A DNA stretch of 53,204 bases from Thiomargarita sp. GTDB lineage: Bacteria; Pseudomonadota; Gammaproteobacteria; Beggiatoales; Beggiatoaceae. Shown one piece after another: positions 19,077 to 27,172 of this stretch. The notes below the pieces were generated by a model. That model saw only the letters and a program-made list of their open reading frames with translations. It had not been told where the DNA came from and did no database searches. Both the position numbers and the translations under genes were made by a program. Every line of letters starts with the position of its first letter. Position 1 is the stretch's first letter. Location of the stretch: contig DYSU01000003.1 in the NCBI GenBank assembly GCA_020726335.1, forward strand, positions 18,532 to 71,735, read 5' to 3'.

Positions 19077-19916
19077 TTACCTTTGAGGTTTGAGTTTGCC
19101 TTGATCAAATTCCACTGCATGGCGTTGGCCGTTGCCCCAAATCAACAGGCCTTGGCCGTCGCGTTTATCATGGGCAAAAAAGCCGTCATAGCGATCTTGG
19201 CTTGCGCCGTTTTGCCATGTCAACACCCCTTTGCCGTGTTTTTGATTATTCAAAAATGCGCCTTGATAATGATCACCATTTGACCATGTGAACAGCCCTT
19301 GGCCTGTGCGTTGGTTGGCTTGCCAATCGCCCACATAAACACTGCCGCTTGCCCAACGGTATTGCCCTTGGCCTTGGCGGGTGCCGTTGCTGAAATCGCC
19401 TTGATACACATCACCCGCGTGCCAACGGTATTCCCCTTGGCCTGTGCGTTCATCATTGAGAAAATCGCCTTGATACACATCGCCATTCAACCAGTGCAAT
19501 TGGCCTTTGCCCGTGCGGTTGTCTTTGACAAAATCACCTTGATAGCGCACGCCGTTAGCCCAAACAAACAGGCCTTGGCCATCGCGTTCACCGTTGCGCC
19601 ATGCACCGAAATAATAATCACCGCTGACAAAGCGATACAGCCCCTGACCATGACGCACACCCCGCTGGTATTCGCCTTCATAGCGGCTGCCATCTGGCCA
19701 AATAAATACCCCCCAGCCGTGACGTTGGCCATCTACCATGTCCCCTTGATAAACTGAACCATCTGCCCACACCCTATTCACTTTGCCTGTATAATCAGCG
19801 GCAACGGTTTGGTTGTTGGCATCGGTTATCTGGGCATCTAATGCAAAACTGGCGGATAATGGCGACAAAATCAGGTAAAAGCACAAACTATAGAAAATTC
19901 GAGGGCGATAACACAT
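19077..19916 (-). CDS. secreted MORN-repeat protein
   Basis: 279 residues. A signal peptide (MCYRPRIFYSLCFYLILSPL, cleavage near SASFA-LDA) is followed by about nine MORN repeats of roughly 23 residues, each with a YxGxxxxxxRxGxG core (YQGDM, YEGEY, YFGAW, YQGDF three times, YVGDW, YQGAF, YDGFF). MORN repeats form a long beta-meander that can bind lipids or proteins; in bacteria the role is rarely known. ATG at 19916 is chosen because AGGAG lies nine bases upstream; an in-frame TTG at 19925 sits too close to it. It leads the aroQ-acc run and may be co-transcribed with it. Confidence 0.88.
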   Translation of the reverse strand: MCYRPRIFYSLCFYLILSPLSASFALDAQITDANNQTVAADYTGKVNRVWADGSVYQGDMVDGQRHGWGVFIWPDGSRYEGEYQRGVRHGQGLYRFVSGDYYFGAWRNGERDGQGLFVWANGVRYQGDFVKDNRTGKGQLHWLNGDVYQGDFLNDERTGQGEYRWHAGDVYQGDFSNGTRQGQGQYRWASGSVYVGDWQANQRTGQGLFTWSNGDHYQGAFLNNQKHGKGVLTWQNGASQDRYDGFFAHDKRDGQGLLIWGNGQRHAVEFDQGKLKPQR

Positions 19917-20115
19917 GAAGAACAACTCCTGACCAATCTACCATGCTTTTGAACATAAAAGCATCGCAAAAAAATGGCTTCATTATACATTAACTGTAAG
20001 CATTTGGGGCTAACTAAAGCAAAAAAACGGTTAAAATAGAAAAATCCATGCTAAACTGTTGGTATGGCTTATGCTGTTATGTTCGCCATTGTGTTCAACT
20101 TCAGGAGAATTTCCC
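19917..20115. other. divergent intergenic region upstream of the MORN and VWA genes
   Basis: About 200 bases with AT-rich sequence. It contains a perfect 8-base inverted repeat, ATGCTTTT at 19943-19950 and AAAAGCAT at 19957-19964, with a 6-base loop, 27 bases before the MORN start. This could be an operator or an RNA hairpin in the MORN leader. No convincing sigma-70 promoter pair was identified by eye. Confidence 0.4.
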
Positions 20116-21459
20116 ATGTTAAAACCTTTGTTATCTTATCTTTGTGTCAATTGCTTTGTTTTTAGCATTATTCCCAATCAAATCAATGCGATGCCCTTAG
20201 ACCCCTTGCCCAGTGTCCAACTTAAATTAGCCGCCGCCCATCCTGTGATGTTGGCCAATAAAAGCGATAAAGTTTATCTAAAAATCAGTTTAATGGGGAC
20301 ATCTTCGCCCATCAACAGTGATCGTTCGCCCATCAATGTCGCGCTGGTATTGGACAAATCGGGTTCCATGTTCGGTGATCGTATTGCGGCGGCCAAAGAG
20401 GCGGCCATCATGGCGGTCAACAGCCTGCAACCCCAAGACATTGTATCCATCATCAGCTATGACAACACGGTCAACGTGTTGGTGCCTGCCACCAAAGTGG
20501 CGGATAAAATGGCCATTTTAACCCAAATTCAGCGGCTAGAAGCCGATGGCAGCACAGCTTTGTATGCGGGCGTGGTGCAAGGTGCGGATGAAGTGGGCAA
20601 ATTCATGGACACCAATCATGTCAACCGCGTGATTTTATTATCGGATGGCCAAGCCAATGTCGGCCCCAGCAGTGTGAGCGAATTGGCTCAACTGGGGCAA
20701 CAATTGGGGGCAAAAGGCATCAGCGTGACCACCATCGGTTTGGGCGAAGGCTACAATGAAGATTTGATGACCCAACTGGCCAGCTACAGCGATGGCAACC
20801 ATGCGTTTGTACAGCAAAGCAATGATTTAATTACTATTTTTCAACGCGAATTTGGTGATGTGACTTCAATCATCGCCAAAGACGTTTTTTTGACCATTCA
20901 GTGCGCCAACGAGGTCAGACCCGTACAATTGTTTGGCCGCGAAGCGGATATGCAAGGCCAAACCGTTCAACTGCGCTTGAACCAACTGCCCGCCAATCAA
21001 GAGAAATTTGTGATTTTGCAATTGGAAGTGCCTGCCAGCGCAGCAGACAGCCAACGGCCATTGGCCAAAGTGGAACTGGGCTATTATGACTTGCGTCAAC
21101 GAAAAAACCAGCAACAACAAGCCGATATTGCTGTGCGCTTCAGCACAGATGCAGAAACAGTGGCCCGCGCAGTTGACCAAGCCGTCATGGCCGATGCCGT
21201 GGCGCAAGTGGCCAATCAAATGACCAAAGAAGCGGTTGATTTGCGTGATGCGGGTAAAGTGAATGAAGCCAAAGGCTTGTTGGATAGTGCGGCAGATTAT
21301 TTGCGCGGCTCGGCCAAAAGTTATGCCTCGCCTGCTTTAACGAGACAAGCGGAACAAACGCAAAATCAAGCCAAACAAATGGGCGAATCGGATTGGAACG
21401 TGCAACGCAAAAGCTTGCGCCAAGAACAGTATAAAAAAGACAAACAACAAACCTATTAA
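20116..21459 (+). CDS. secreted von Willebrand factor type A domain protein
   Basis: 447 residues. The ATG at 20116 follows AGGAG and starts a signal peptide (LKPLLSYLCVNCFVFSIIPN). The VWA domain begins near residue 75; its metal site DKSGSM (DxSxS) is intact, with further MIDAS residues around GSTALYAG and LLSDGQANVG. After the VWA fold (to about 250) comes a beta-rich region and a C-terminal helical, Gln/Lys-rich tail. VWA proteins mediate metal-dependent protein contacts; partner unknown. It precedes the YqiJ-type gene by about 90 bases. It is not a CbbO or BatA/B type by architecture (no C-terminal membrane helix). Confidence 0.88.
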   Translation: MLKPLLSYLCVNCFVFSIIPNQINAMPLDPLPSVQLKLAAAHPVMLANKSDKVYLKISLMGTSSPINSDRSPINVALVLDKSGSMFGDRIAAAKEAAIMAVNSLQPQDIVSIISYDNTVNVLVPATKVADKMAILTQIQRLEADGSTALYAGVVQGADEVGKFMDTNHVNRVILLSDGQANVGPSSVSELAQLGQQLGAKGISVTTIGLGEGYNEDLMTQLASYSDGNHAFVQQSNDLITIFQREFGDVTSIIAKDVFLTIQCANEVRPVQLFGREADMQGQTVQLRLNQLPANQEKFVILQLEVPASAADSQRPLAKVELGYYDLRQRKNQQQQADIAVRFSTDAETVARAVDQAVMADAVAQVANQMTKEAVDLRDAGKVNEAKGLLDSAADYLRGSAKSYASPALTRQAEQTQNQAKQMGESDWNVQRKSLRQEQYKKDKQQTY

Positions 21460-21472
21460 GTGCATAATCGGT

Positions 21473-21526
21473 ATCGCCAATGACCTTATCATGCCATAAT
21501 CCAAGCGGTGTTATTCCATTGGCGAT
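21473..21526 (+). promoter_or_regulatory. long inverted repeat before the YqiJ-type gene
   Basis: A perfect 10-base inverted repeat: ATCGCCAATG at 21473-21482 and CATTGGCGAT at 21517-21526, spaced by 34 bases. It starts 13 bases after the VWA stop and ends 21 bases before the next ATG. There is no T-run after it, so it is not a standard terminator; it could be an RNA stem that modulates translation of the next gene. Confidence 0.4.
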
Positions 21527-21547
21527 TATTTCTATTCGGAGCCGAGC

Positions 21548-22138
21548 ATGTGGCACGTTTTTTTGACTTTTCCCACCGTGTTTTTTACCATTTTATTGGG
21601 TATTATTCTGGCCTATTGGTTGCTGGTCATCATCGGCTTGTTGGATATCGACGGCCTTGCGTTTGAGGGCATTGACGGTTTTTTTATCGGCGCGGGTATT
21701 GCGGGAATGCCGAACCTTATCAGCATCAGTTTGATGGTGTTAAGTGCTTGGTTGTTCAGTCTTTTTGGCACTTATTATGTGGTTTTAAGCTTGAGTAATC
21801 CATGGTGGCAGTTTTTGGCGGGCGCAGTGATTTTGTTCATTTGTTTGTGGCTGTCGGCGCATGTCGCGGTGTTTTTGCTTTATCCTTTGCGCGGCTTGTT
21901 TGCCCTCGATGAAGGCGATTATCACAGCGTGCAGCGGCTCATCGGCCAAACCTGTGAAATTTCAACTTTGGCGGTGGATGAAAACTATGGCCAAGCGATT
22001 TTTGAAGACCACAGCGGCACCAGTTTGGTGTTGTCGGTGCGCGCCAACACACCCAATAATCTGAAAAAAGGGGCAAAAGCATTGATCGTCAGCTATGAAG
22101 CCAGTGGCCATTGTTATCAAATCACCCCGTTGATCTAG
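21548..22138 (+). CDS. YqiJ-type OB-fold membrane protein
   Basis: 196 residues. About three to four transmembrane helices (near 8-30, 55-75, 85-112) are followed by a soluble OB-like beta domain (about 130-196: LIGQTCEISTLAVDENYGQA onward). This architecture resembles YqiJ, an NfeD-related protein that in E. coli is encoded with the flotillin YqiK and is thought to assist membrane organisation. No flotillin gene follows here; mltG is convergent. The start has CGGAG upstream. Confidence 0.75.
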   Translation: MWHVFLTFPTVFFTILLGIILAYWLLVIIGLLDIDGLAFEGIDGFFIGAGIAGMPNLISISLMVLSAWLFSLFGTYYVVLSLSNPWWQFLAGAVILFICLWLSAHVAVFLLYPLRGLFALDEGDYHSVQRLIGQTCEISTLAVDENYGQAIFEDHSGTSLVLSVRANTPNNLKKGAKALIVSYEASGHCYQITPLI

Positions 22139-22162
22139 TTTAACTGTTTGAATTTAAATGTT

Positions 22163-23254
22163 TTATTGGCAAACATCGCAATCAGGCCAGAGGCGGCATT
22201 GCTGATAAAAACGACTGCTCCCTTTTGTCAATTGAAAACGAATCACCGCGCATTCATGTTGTTTTCGCGTGGTTGAAAAATGATGCAAGCCTTGGCCTTT
22301 GGCGACAAAATAAAGATAATTTTCGGCCACAGGTTGCACCGCCGCCAATAAAGCCGCTTTGCTGGGCATGGCAATCGGGGTGGGCGGCAAGCCAAAGTTG
22401 AGATAGGTGTTATAGGCATTGGGCTGCTGTAAATGTTCGCTGGTTAAGTTGCCGTCAAAATCCAAACCCAAACCATAAATTACGGTCGGGTCGGTTTGTA
22501 ATCGCATGTGTTGTTGTAAACGACGGTTGAACACCGCTGAAATCAAGGGGCGTTCCACGGGCGCGCCTGTTTCTTTTTCAATAATCGAAGCCATGATTAA
22601 CGCTTGGTATTTATCGGTCAACGGCAGTTGGGTTTGTCGTTTCTCCCATGCCTTGTCCAGCTCTTGTTGCATTTTTTTAAATGCACGGCGCAGAAAAGCC
22701 ACATCGGCAAACCCCGCATGAAACGCATAGGTATCGGGATAAAATTGGCCTTCAGGATGCAAATCGCGCTGTCCCAAGCGTTGCATGATGTCAGCATGGC
22801 TCAAGCCAATCAAAGTGTGCTTGATTTTCGGATGTTGTGCCAATGCAGTCAACACTTGGTGAAAATTCCAGCCTTCAACCAAGGTCAAACGGTATTCAAT
22901 CGCTTGGCCTTGGATGAATTTCTCCAACAATTGATTGGCCGATAACGGCGCAACCAGCGCGTATTCACCCGCTTTGATTTTGGCCGCTTGTCGGGTGATC
23001 CGGGCATTGATGACCCAGACAATCGCCGTGGTCGGCGGCATGTGGTTTTTCTCAACCAGATCACGGGCAATTTTGACCATGGTTTGGCCTTTGCTCACCG
23101 TATAAACCACGGGGGTAGTCGATAAAGGCAAGGGTTTAACCAAAGCAACATAATGCGCCCAACAGGCGATGCCCCCCAACAACATCGCCAATAACAGCAT
23201 GAAATAAAAGAGATTTTTACCGATATTTTTGAAGAAAATTTGTAATTTAAACAA
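22163..23254 (-). CDS. mltG: endolytic transglycosylase MltG
   Basis: 363 residues. MltG cleaves nascent glycan strands at the inner membrane and so sets strand length. One N-terminal membrane helix (about 14-30) leads to a LysM-like region (SKGQTMVKIARDLVEKN near 54-70) and the YceG domain with MASIIEKETG, catalytic Glu at about 226, then QTDPTVIYGLG and AYNTYLNFGLPPTPIA. The start is apparently TTG with a poor ribosome-binding site. The last 15 residues carry three cysteines (QQCRLWPDCDVCQ), not usual for the family. tmk, its common neighbour, is 13 kb away. Confidence 0.94.
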   Translation of the reverse strand: MFKLQIFFKNIGKNLFYFMLLLAMLLGGIACWAHYVALVKPLPLSTTPVVYTVSKGQTMVKIARDLVEKNHMPPTTAIVWVINARITRQAAKIKAGEYALVAPLSANQLLEKFIQGQAIEYRLTLVEGWNFHQVLTALAQHPKIKHTLIGLSHADIMQRLGQRDLHPEGQFYPDTYAFHAGFADVAFLRRAFKKMQQELDKAWEKRQTQLPLTDKYQALIMASIIEKETGAPVERPLISAVFNRRLQQHMRLQTDPTVIYGLGLDFDGNLTSEHLQQPNAYNTYLNFGLPPTPIAMPSKAALLAAVQPVAENYLYFVAKGQGLHHFSTTRKQHECAVIRFQLTKGSSRFYQQCRLWPDCDVCQ

Positions 23255-23258
23255 AATA

Positions 23259-24605
23259 TTATTCTGGGTTGTCGATGAAAAAACAACCGCCTTGTTGGGC
23301 TTTGGCGGCGTATAAAGCTTTATCTGCTCGGTTTAATAACCCAATAAAATCAGGGGGGGTATTGTCGTTGAGCGCAATGCCAATAGAAATGCCAATGTCC
23401 AAATGATAATCCTCTACTTTGATTTCTTTTTTAACTTCACAGATGATTTTTTTCGCAAGCGTTGCCGCATCTTCTTTGTTGCGCACATCCGATTGTAAAA
23501 TCAGAAATTCATCGCCCCCCATTCTGACCACCAAATCTGTTTTGCGGGTGCTGGTGATTAAACGCTTGGCAACGATTTTCAATACTTCATCGCCAACTGC
23601 GTGACCATAGTGGTCATTGATGGGTTTAAACTTGTCCAAGTCCATGTATAAAATCGCAAAATTATAGACCATCAATTTGCGCACCGCTTGGTTTAATTTA
23701 TGGCGATTGGCCAGCCCCGTCAGCGTGTCATGGTAGGCTTTAAATTCTATCGTCTTGATTTGTTTATAAAAGGTGATGTCTTGCACAAAACCATACAATT
23801 CATAATGCTGGCCGCGAATTCTTTTTTGACTTTTGCCTTCCAATAAAACCAGTTTATCTAACATCATCAATTTTAAGCTAAATTGGTTTTTGTCATTGAT
23901 GTGGTCAAAAATTTCATTGATGGTATGGACATCTTCAGGCGGAAACAAGGCCAAGAATTTAGCCAAGGTGGTCGGGGAAGCGAGGGCAAAAATGGATGAA
24001 AAATACTCATCGAATGTCAGTTGGTCTATTTCGCGGTCATAGTGCCAAAAACTGATCAAAGTATCCTGTTGAATTTGTTCTTGGGTTTTTTTATGGCATT
24101 TAAGTTGTTGCAACACCCTGTTTTGTTTAATGTATTGCCACGTCAGTTGCAAGATTTTTTCTAAAAAAATCATATCTTTATGCGTGTAGACTTTCTCTTT
24201 ATTGCCTACGCCTGCCAAAATATACACTTTATCATTTTCAATCACAGGCACACCCAAATGGCGAATTAAATGCACATGGCCTTGGGGATAGCCTTTTTTA
24301 TAATTCAAACTTTGATAATCATTGTGCATGAAATAACGTTTAAAGCGCGCACAATCCGCCCAAATACCTGCCTGATCAATGGGATAATGACGCTCATACA
24401 CCGCTTTACAAAATTCTAAAGTCCCGCTTGACCATGTCCCCAATTCAATGGTTTCTTGGTCTTCATTGACAAAGTGAAAATAACCGATTTGGCTGGCCGT
24501 CTTTTGGGTGGCGATGTCAATGCAATACTGCATGGCTTCGGTTTCGCTTAAACCAAATAACGTAAGTTGGAATTCAACAAGCGCATTCAGATTATTTTTT
24601 GTCAT
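23259..24605 (-). CDS. GAF-GGDEF diguanylate cyclase
   Basis: 448 residues. The N-terminal half (to about 175) is a GAF-type sensor (ELGTWSSGTLEFCKAVYE, IWADCARFKRYFMHND, LAGVGNKEKVYTHKD). A middle PAS-like region connects to the GGDEF domain, where HDTLTGLANRHKLNQ and VVRMGGDEFLIL are intact, so c-di-GMP synthesis is expected. An RKTD sequence five residues before GGDEF fits the inhibitory I-site RxxD. ATG at 24605 preferred over TTG at 24629. It lies between bamC and mltG, four bases before the mltG start, but may be separately transcribed since a hairpin terminator precedes it. Confidence 0.92.
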   Translation of the reverse strand: MTKNNLNALVEFQLTLFGLSETEAMQYCIDIATQKTASQIGYFHFVNEDQETIELGTWSSGTLEFCKAVYERHYPIDQAGIWADCARFKRYFMHNDYQSLNYKKGYPQGHVHLIRHLGVPVIENDKVYILAGVGNKEKVYTHKDMIFLEKILQLTWQYIKQNRVLQQLKCHKKTQEQIQQDTLISFWHYDREIDQLTFDEYFSSIFALASPTTLAKFLALFPPEDVHTINEIFDHINDKNQFSLKLMMLDKLVLLEGKSQKRIRGQHYELYGFVQDITFYKQIKTIEFKAYHDTLTGLANRHKLNQAVRKLMVYNFAILYMDLDKFKPINDHYGHAVGDEVLKIVAKRLITSTRKTDLVVRMGGDEFLILQSDVRNKEDAATLAKKIICEVKKEIKVEDYHLDIGISIGIALNDNTPPDFIGLLNRADKALYAAKAQQGGCFFIDNPE

Positions 24606-24644
24606 GAAACCACACAATGCCTTGAACAATAATGGCAGAGAATG

Positions 24645-24674
24645 CTCAAAGACGCGCTTGGCGCGTCTTTAGAG
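24645..24674 (-). terminator. hairpin terminator after bamC
   Basis: A perfect 10-base stem, AAAGACGCGC at 24648-24657 and GCGCGTCTTT at 24661-24670, with a three-base loop; three more pairs (CTC/GAG) extend it past a bulge. It sits directly downstream of the bamC stop on the minus strand. The following T-run is short, so termination efficiency is uncertain, but the GC-rich stem is strong. Confidence 0.6.
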
Positions 24675-25850
24675 TTATTTTAGTTGAGAATACAACAGCT
24701 TAAGAAGTGAGTCAGCAACCAAAGCATCAGCGGCTTGACTTTGTTGGTTTAATACGGTGATTTGACAATTTTGTCCGTCCATTTCGCTGACTTTGATTTG
24801 TAAATCTTGGCTTTTGATCGGGTCATCACTGCGCCAAAAAGCCAGTTTATCGACCACGGTTTTTTCTTTTTTGCCCGCTTGAATTTCATCAGGTACATAG
24901 CGCACAAAAAACAGGCCTTGCGAACGGTCGCGGTCTTCAACGGTAAAACCGGTGCGATCCAAAGCCAAACCTGTTCTGCGCCAACTGCGGGCGAAATCGC
25001 TGGGCAATTGCAAGGCAGTGATGTGTCCTTGGGCATTTTGTTGTTGTTTGGCATTGGGTTCAACTTCAACCGTTTGTTTTTCTTCAACAATCCGTTGTGC
25101 TTGATTTTTTTCTAATCCTAAAAATACCATCAACCGTGACAGCATTTCCGCTTCTAAATCAGGGTCGCTTTGGCGTGATTCCCAAATAAAATCAGAGCCT
25201 TGCGAGACTTCTTTTAAACCACGGTGGCTGAGATAAACATCCGTGCCACCTGCTTGCGCACTGGGTTCTATTCGCACTAAAAATTTATCACGGGTTGAGG
25301 CTGAATACACGCTGTCCAGCAGTTTGCCCAAGGTTTTACGAATCATGTCATCGGGAATATCGCCACGGTTTTCATTCCAATCGGTTTCAATCACGCCAAG
25401 GCGTTTGTCTTCGCGCTTGAGTTTGAAACCTTCATTGCCCCAAAATTCACGGGTTTTATGCCAAATTTTTTCAGGGCTGTCTTGAATTTCCAGCCAACGG
25501 GTGGCACCTTCGCGTTTGAGCTGGATATTGGCCGCTGTGCTTAAAATATTGGTTTTGTCTTGTTTGACTTGAACGCTATCACCTTGTTTTTGCCGTTCTT
25601 TGCTGTAATCGGAATAAGTGGCGGTGTTGCTGGGGTTGATGTCAGGCACGACCAATTCATCATCGCGGGAAGCCGTTAAATCAGGCGGCACTTCCAACGA
25701 TGGCAACGTGGTGGTTTTTTTGTATTCAACCCGTTTATCAGGCAACAGTTCACAGCCTGCAAGCGCGACCAAGCAAGCCAAAGTGACAGAAGAAATAACG
25801 GCGTTTTTAGCCAACACCGGCGTTTTGCATCGCTTGTTTAAGCTGTTCAT
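24675..25850 (-). CDS. bamC: outer membrane assembly factor BamC, lipoprotein
   Basis: 391 residues. BamC is a lipoprotein of the BAM complex that inserts beta-barrel proteins into the outer membrane. The lipobox LVALAGC puts the lipidated Cys near residue 33. An unstructured segment with VPPDLTASRDDELVVP matches the conserved N-terminus that binds BamD, followed by two helix-grip domains (WLEIQDSPEKIWHKTREFW and LPSDFARSWRRTGLALDRTG). The start overlaps dapA by 44 bases; ribosome-binding site weak. dapA-bamC is a conserved pair. Confidence 0.94.
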   Translation of the reverse strand: MNSLNKRCKTPVLAKNAVISSVTLACLVALAGCELLPDKRVEYKKTTTLPSLEVPPDLTASRDDELVVPDINPSNTATYSDYSKERQKQGDSVQVKQDKTNILSTAANIQLKREGATRWLEIQDSPEKIWHKTREFWGNEGFKLKREDKRLGVIETDWNENRGDIPDDMIRKTLGKLLDSVYSASTRDKFLVRIEPSAQAGGTDVYLSHRGLKEVSQGSDFIWESRQSDPDLEAEMLSRLMVFLGLEKNQAQRIVEEKQTVEVEPNAKQQQNAQGHITALQLPSDFARSWRRTGLALDRTGFTVEDRDRSQGLFFVRYVPDEIQAGKKEKTVVDKLAFWRSDDPIKSQDLQIKVSEMDGQNCQITVLNQQSQAADALVADSLLKLLYSQLK

Positions 25851-26682
25851 GGTGGTTTTCTGCTAAGGTAACTAAGGGTAAACGAAGGGTGGCACCGATT
25901 AAGCCCAGTTGATGTACCGCCCATTTAACTGGGATGGGGTTCGCTTGTAAAAATAAATCACGGTGTAATCTGGCCAATTCATCATCTATGGCCTGTGCGC
26001 GGGCATAATCGCCTTGTAATGCGGCCATGCACATGTCGTGCATTTTTTGCGGCGCGACGTTGGCAGTGACCGAAATCATGCCATCACCGCCCAATTGAAT
26101 GAAATCGCAACTGGTGGCATCATCGCCGCTGTAAAGGCCAAAGTTTTTGCCACACAATTTGCGGTGTTGGCGCACACGCGATAAATCGGCGGTGGCATCT
26201 TTGATGCCGATAATGTTGTCAATTTGGGCTAAACGCGCCACGGTTTCCACTTGTAAATCACAGGCGGTGCGCCCCGGAACGTTGTATAAAATCTGAGGTA
26301 AATCAACAGCTTGAGCAATGGTTTTGAAATGTTGGTATAAACCTTCTTGCGGTGGTTTATTATAATAAGGCGTGACCAACAACAGTGCGTCGGCACCCGC
26401 TTTTTTGGCGCATTGGCTCAAGGCAATGGCTTCATGGGTGGCGTTGGAGCCTGTCCCAGCGATCACAGGGACACGGCCAGCGACTTGCTCTACCACAATC
26501 TTGATGACTTGACAGTGTTCAGTTTCATTTAAGGTGGCCGATTCGCCCGTTGTGCCGACAGCAACAAGGGCATCGGTGTTGTTTTGCAGGTGCCAATCAA
26601 CCAAACGGCGCAAAGCCCCTTCGTCAATTTGCCCATTTTCTTGCATTGGCGTGACCAAGGCAACCATACTGCCCCGAAACAT
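25807..26682 (-). CDS. dapA: 4-hydroxy-tetrahydrodipicolinate synthase DapA
   Basis: 291 residues, TIM barrel. DapA condenses pyruvate with aspartate semialdehyde, the first step of the lysine/diaminopimelate branch. Active residues seen: GTTGES near 43-48, Y133 and R138 in LYNVPGRTACD, and the Schiff-base lysine K161 in IIGIKDATAD. A GAGGA site precedes the ATG. The substrate comes from Asd, encoded at the other end of this window. No lysine riboswitch could be recognised upstream. Confidence 0.97.
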   Translation of the reverse strand: MFRGSMVALVTPMQENGQIDEGALRRLVDWHLQNNTDALVAVGTTGESATLNETEHCQVIKIVVEQVAGRVPVIAGTGSNATHEAIALSQCAKKAGADALLLVTPYYNKPPQEGLYQHFKTIAQAVDLPQILYNVPGRTACDLQVETVARLAQIDNIIGIKDATADLSRVRQHRKLCGKNFGLYSGDDATSCDFIQLGGDGMISVTANVAPQKMHDMCMAALQGDYARAQAIDDELARLHRDLFLQANPIPVKWAVHQLGLIGATLRLPLVTLAENHHEQLKQAMQNAGVG

Positions 26683-26714
26683 AATGTATCCTCAATAATG
26701 ATGTGGTCGTGGGT

Positions 26715-26740
26715 GTTCAGAGTAAAAAGTTACTCTGAAC
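26715..26740 (-). promoter_or_regulatory. perfect inverted repeat in the hpf-dapA intergenic region
   Basis: GTTCAGAGTAA at 26715-26725 and TTACTCTGAAC at 26730-26740, an 11-base perfect inverted repeat with a four-base loop, 32 bases before the dapA start and 16 bases after the hpf stop. There is no T-run after it on either strand, so a plain intrinsic terminator is unlikely. It may be an operator for dapA, an RNA-stabilising hairpin or an mRNA processing site. Confidence 0.5.
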
Positions 26741-26756
26741 AGTCAACCGTGGTTTT

Positions 26757-27083
26757 TTATTCAAACACGGGTGTTTTTAAAGCACTGTCGGTTTTATGGT
26801 GGTTTTTGAGTTTTTCTTTGTGTTTTTTAACTTGGCGATCCAGCTTGTCAGTCAACGCATCAATGGCGGCATACATGTCTTCATGCTCGGCATTGGCAAA
26901 TAAATCACCACCGCCAACGTGAATGCTGGCTTCTGCTTTTTGTCTTAATTTTTCAACACTTAAAATCACATGGACGTTTGTCATGTTGTCAAAATGACGT
27001 TCTACCCGTTCTATTTTGTCATTGACATAAGCGCGTAAAGCAGGGGTAATGTCAATATGATGACCGGTAAGATTGAGTTGCAT
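26757..27083 (-). CDS. hpf: ribosome hibernation promoting factor HPF
   Basis: 108 residues of the short HPF/YfiA family: MQLNLTGHHIDITPALRAYV at the start, FDNMTNVHVILSVEK, then EASIHVGGGDLFANAEHEDMYAAID. HPF binds the decoding centre of idle ribosomes and promotes 100S dimers. The ATG has AGGAG upstream. It lies about 90 bases downstream of rpoN, as in many gammaproteobacteria; ptsN, the usual next gene, is replaced by dapA. Confidence 0.95.
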   Translation of the reverse strand: MQLNLTGHHIDITPALRAYVNDKIERVERHFDNMTNVHVILSVEKLRQKAEASIHVGGGDLFANAEHEDMYAAIDALTDKLDRQVKKHKEKLKNHHKTDSALKTPVFE

Positions 27084-27172
27084 AGTACACTCCTGTATTG
27101 TTTGAACTCATTGATTTTATAAGAATAGCGTAAAAACGCAGCAAAGCTTTGTTTTTACTGGACGCAAGCAAC

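Noticed and set aside
19250-19757. Several open frames with internal repeats on both strands across the MORN gene
   Set aside because: The repeats are just the MORN repeat DNA read in other frames; the MORN frame has the signal peptide, ribosome-binding site and family motif.
26683-26756. Possible lysine riboswitch ahead of dapA
   Set aside because: The intergenic region is only 74 bases, far shorter than the L-box aptamer, and lacks its conserved pairing.
27130-27158. GTAAAAAC/GTTTTTAC inverted repeat between rpoN and hpf
   Set aside because: AT-rich, 13-base loop, compatible with chance in AT-rich spacer; not enough for a terminator call.
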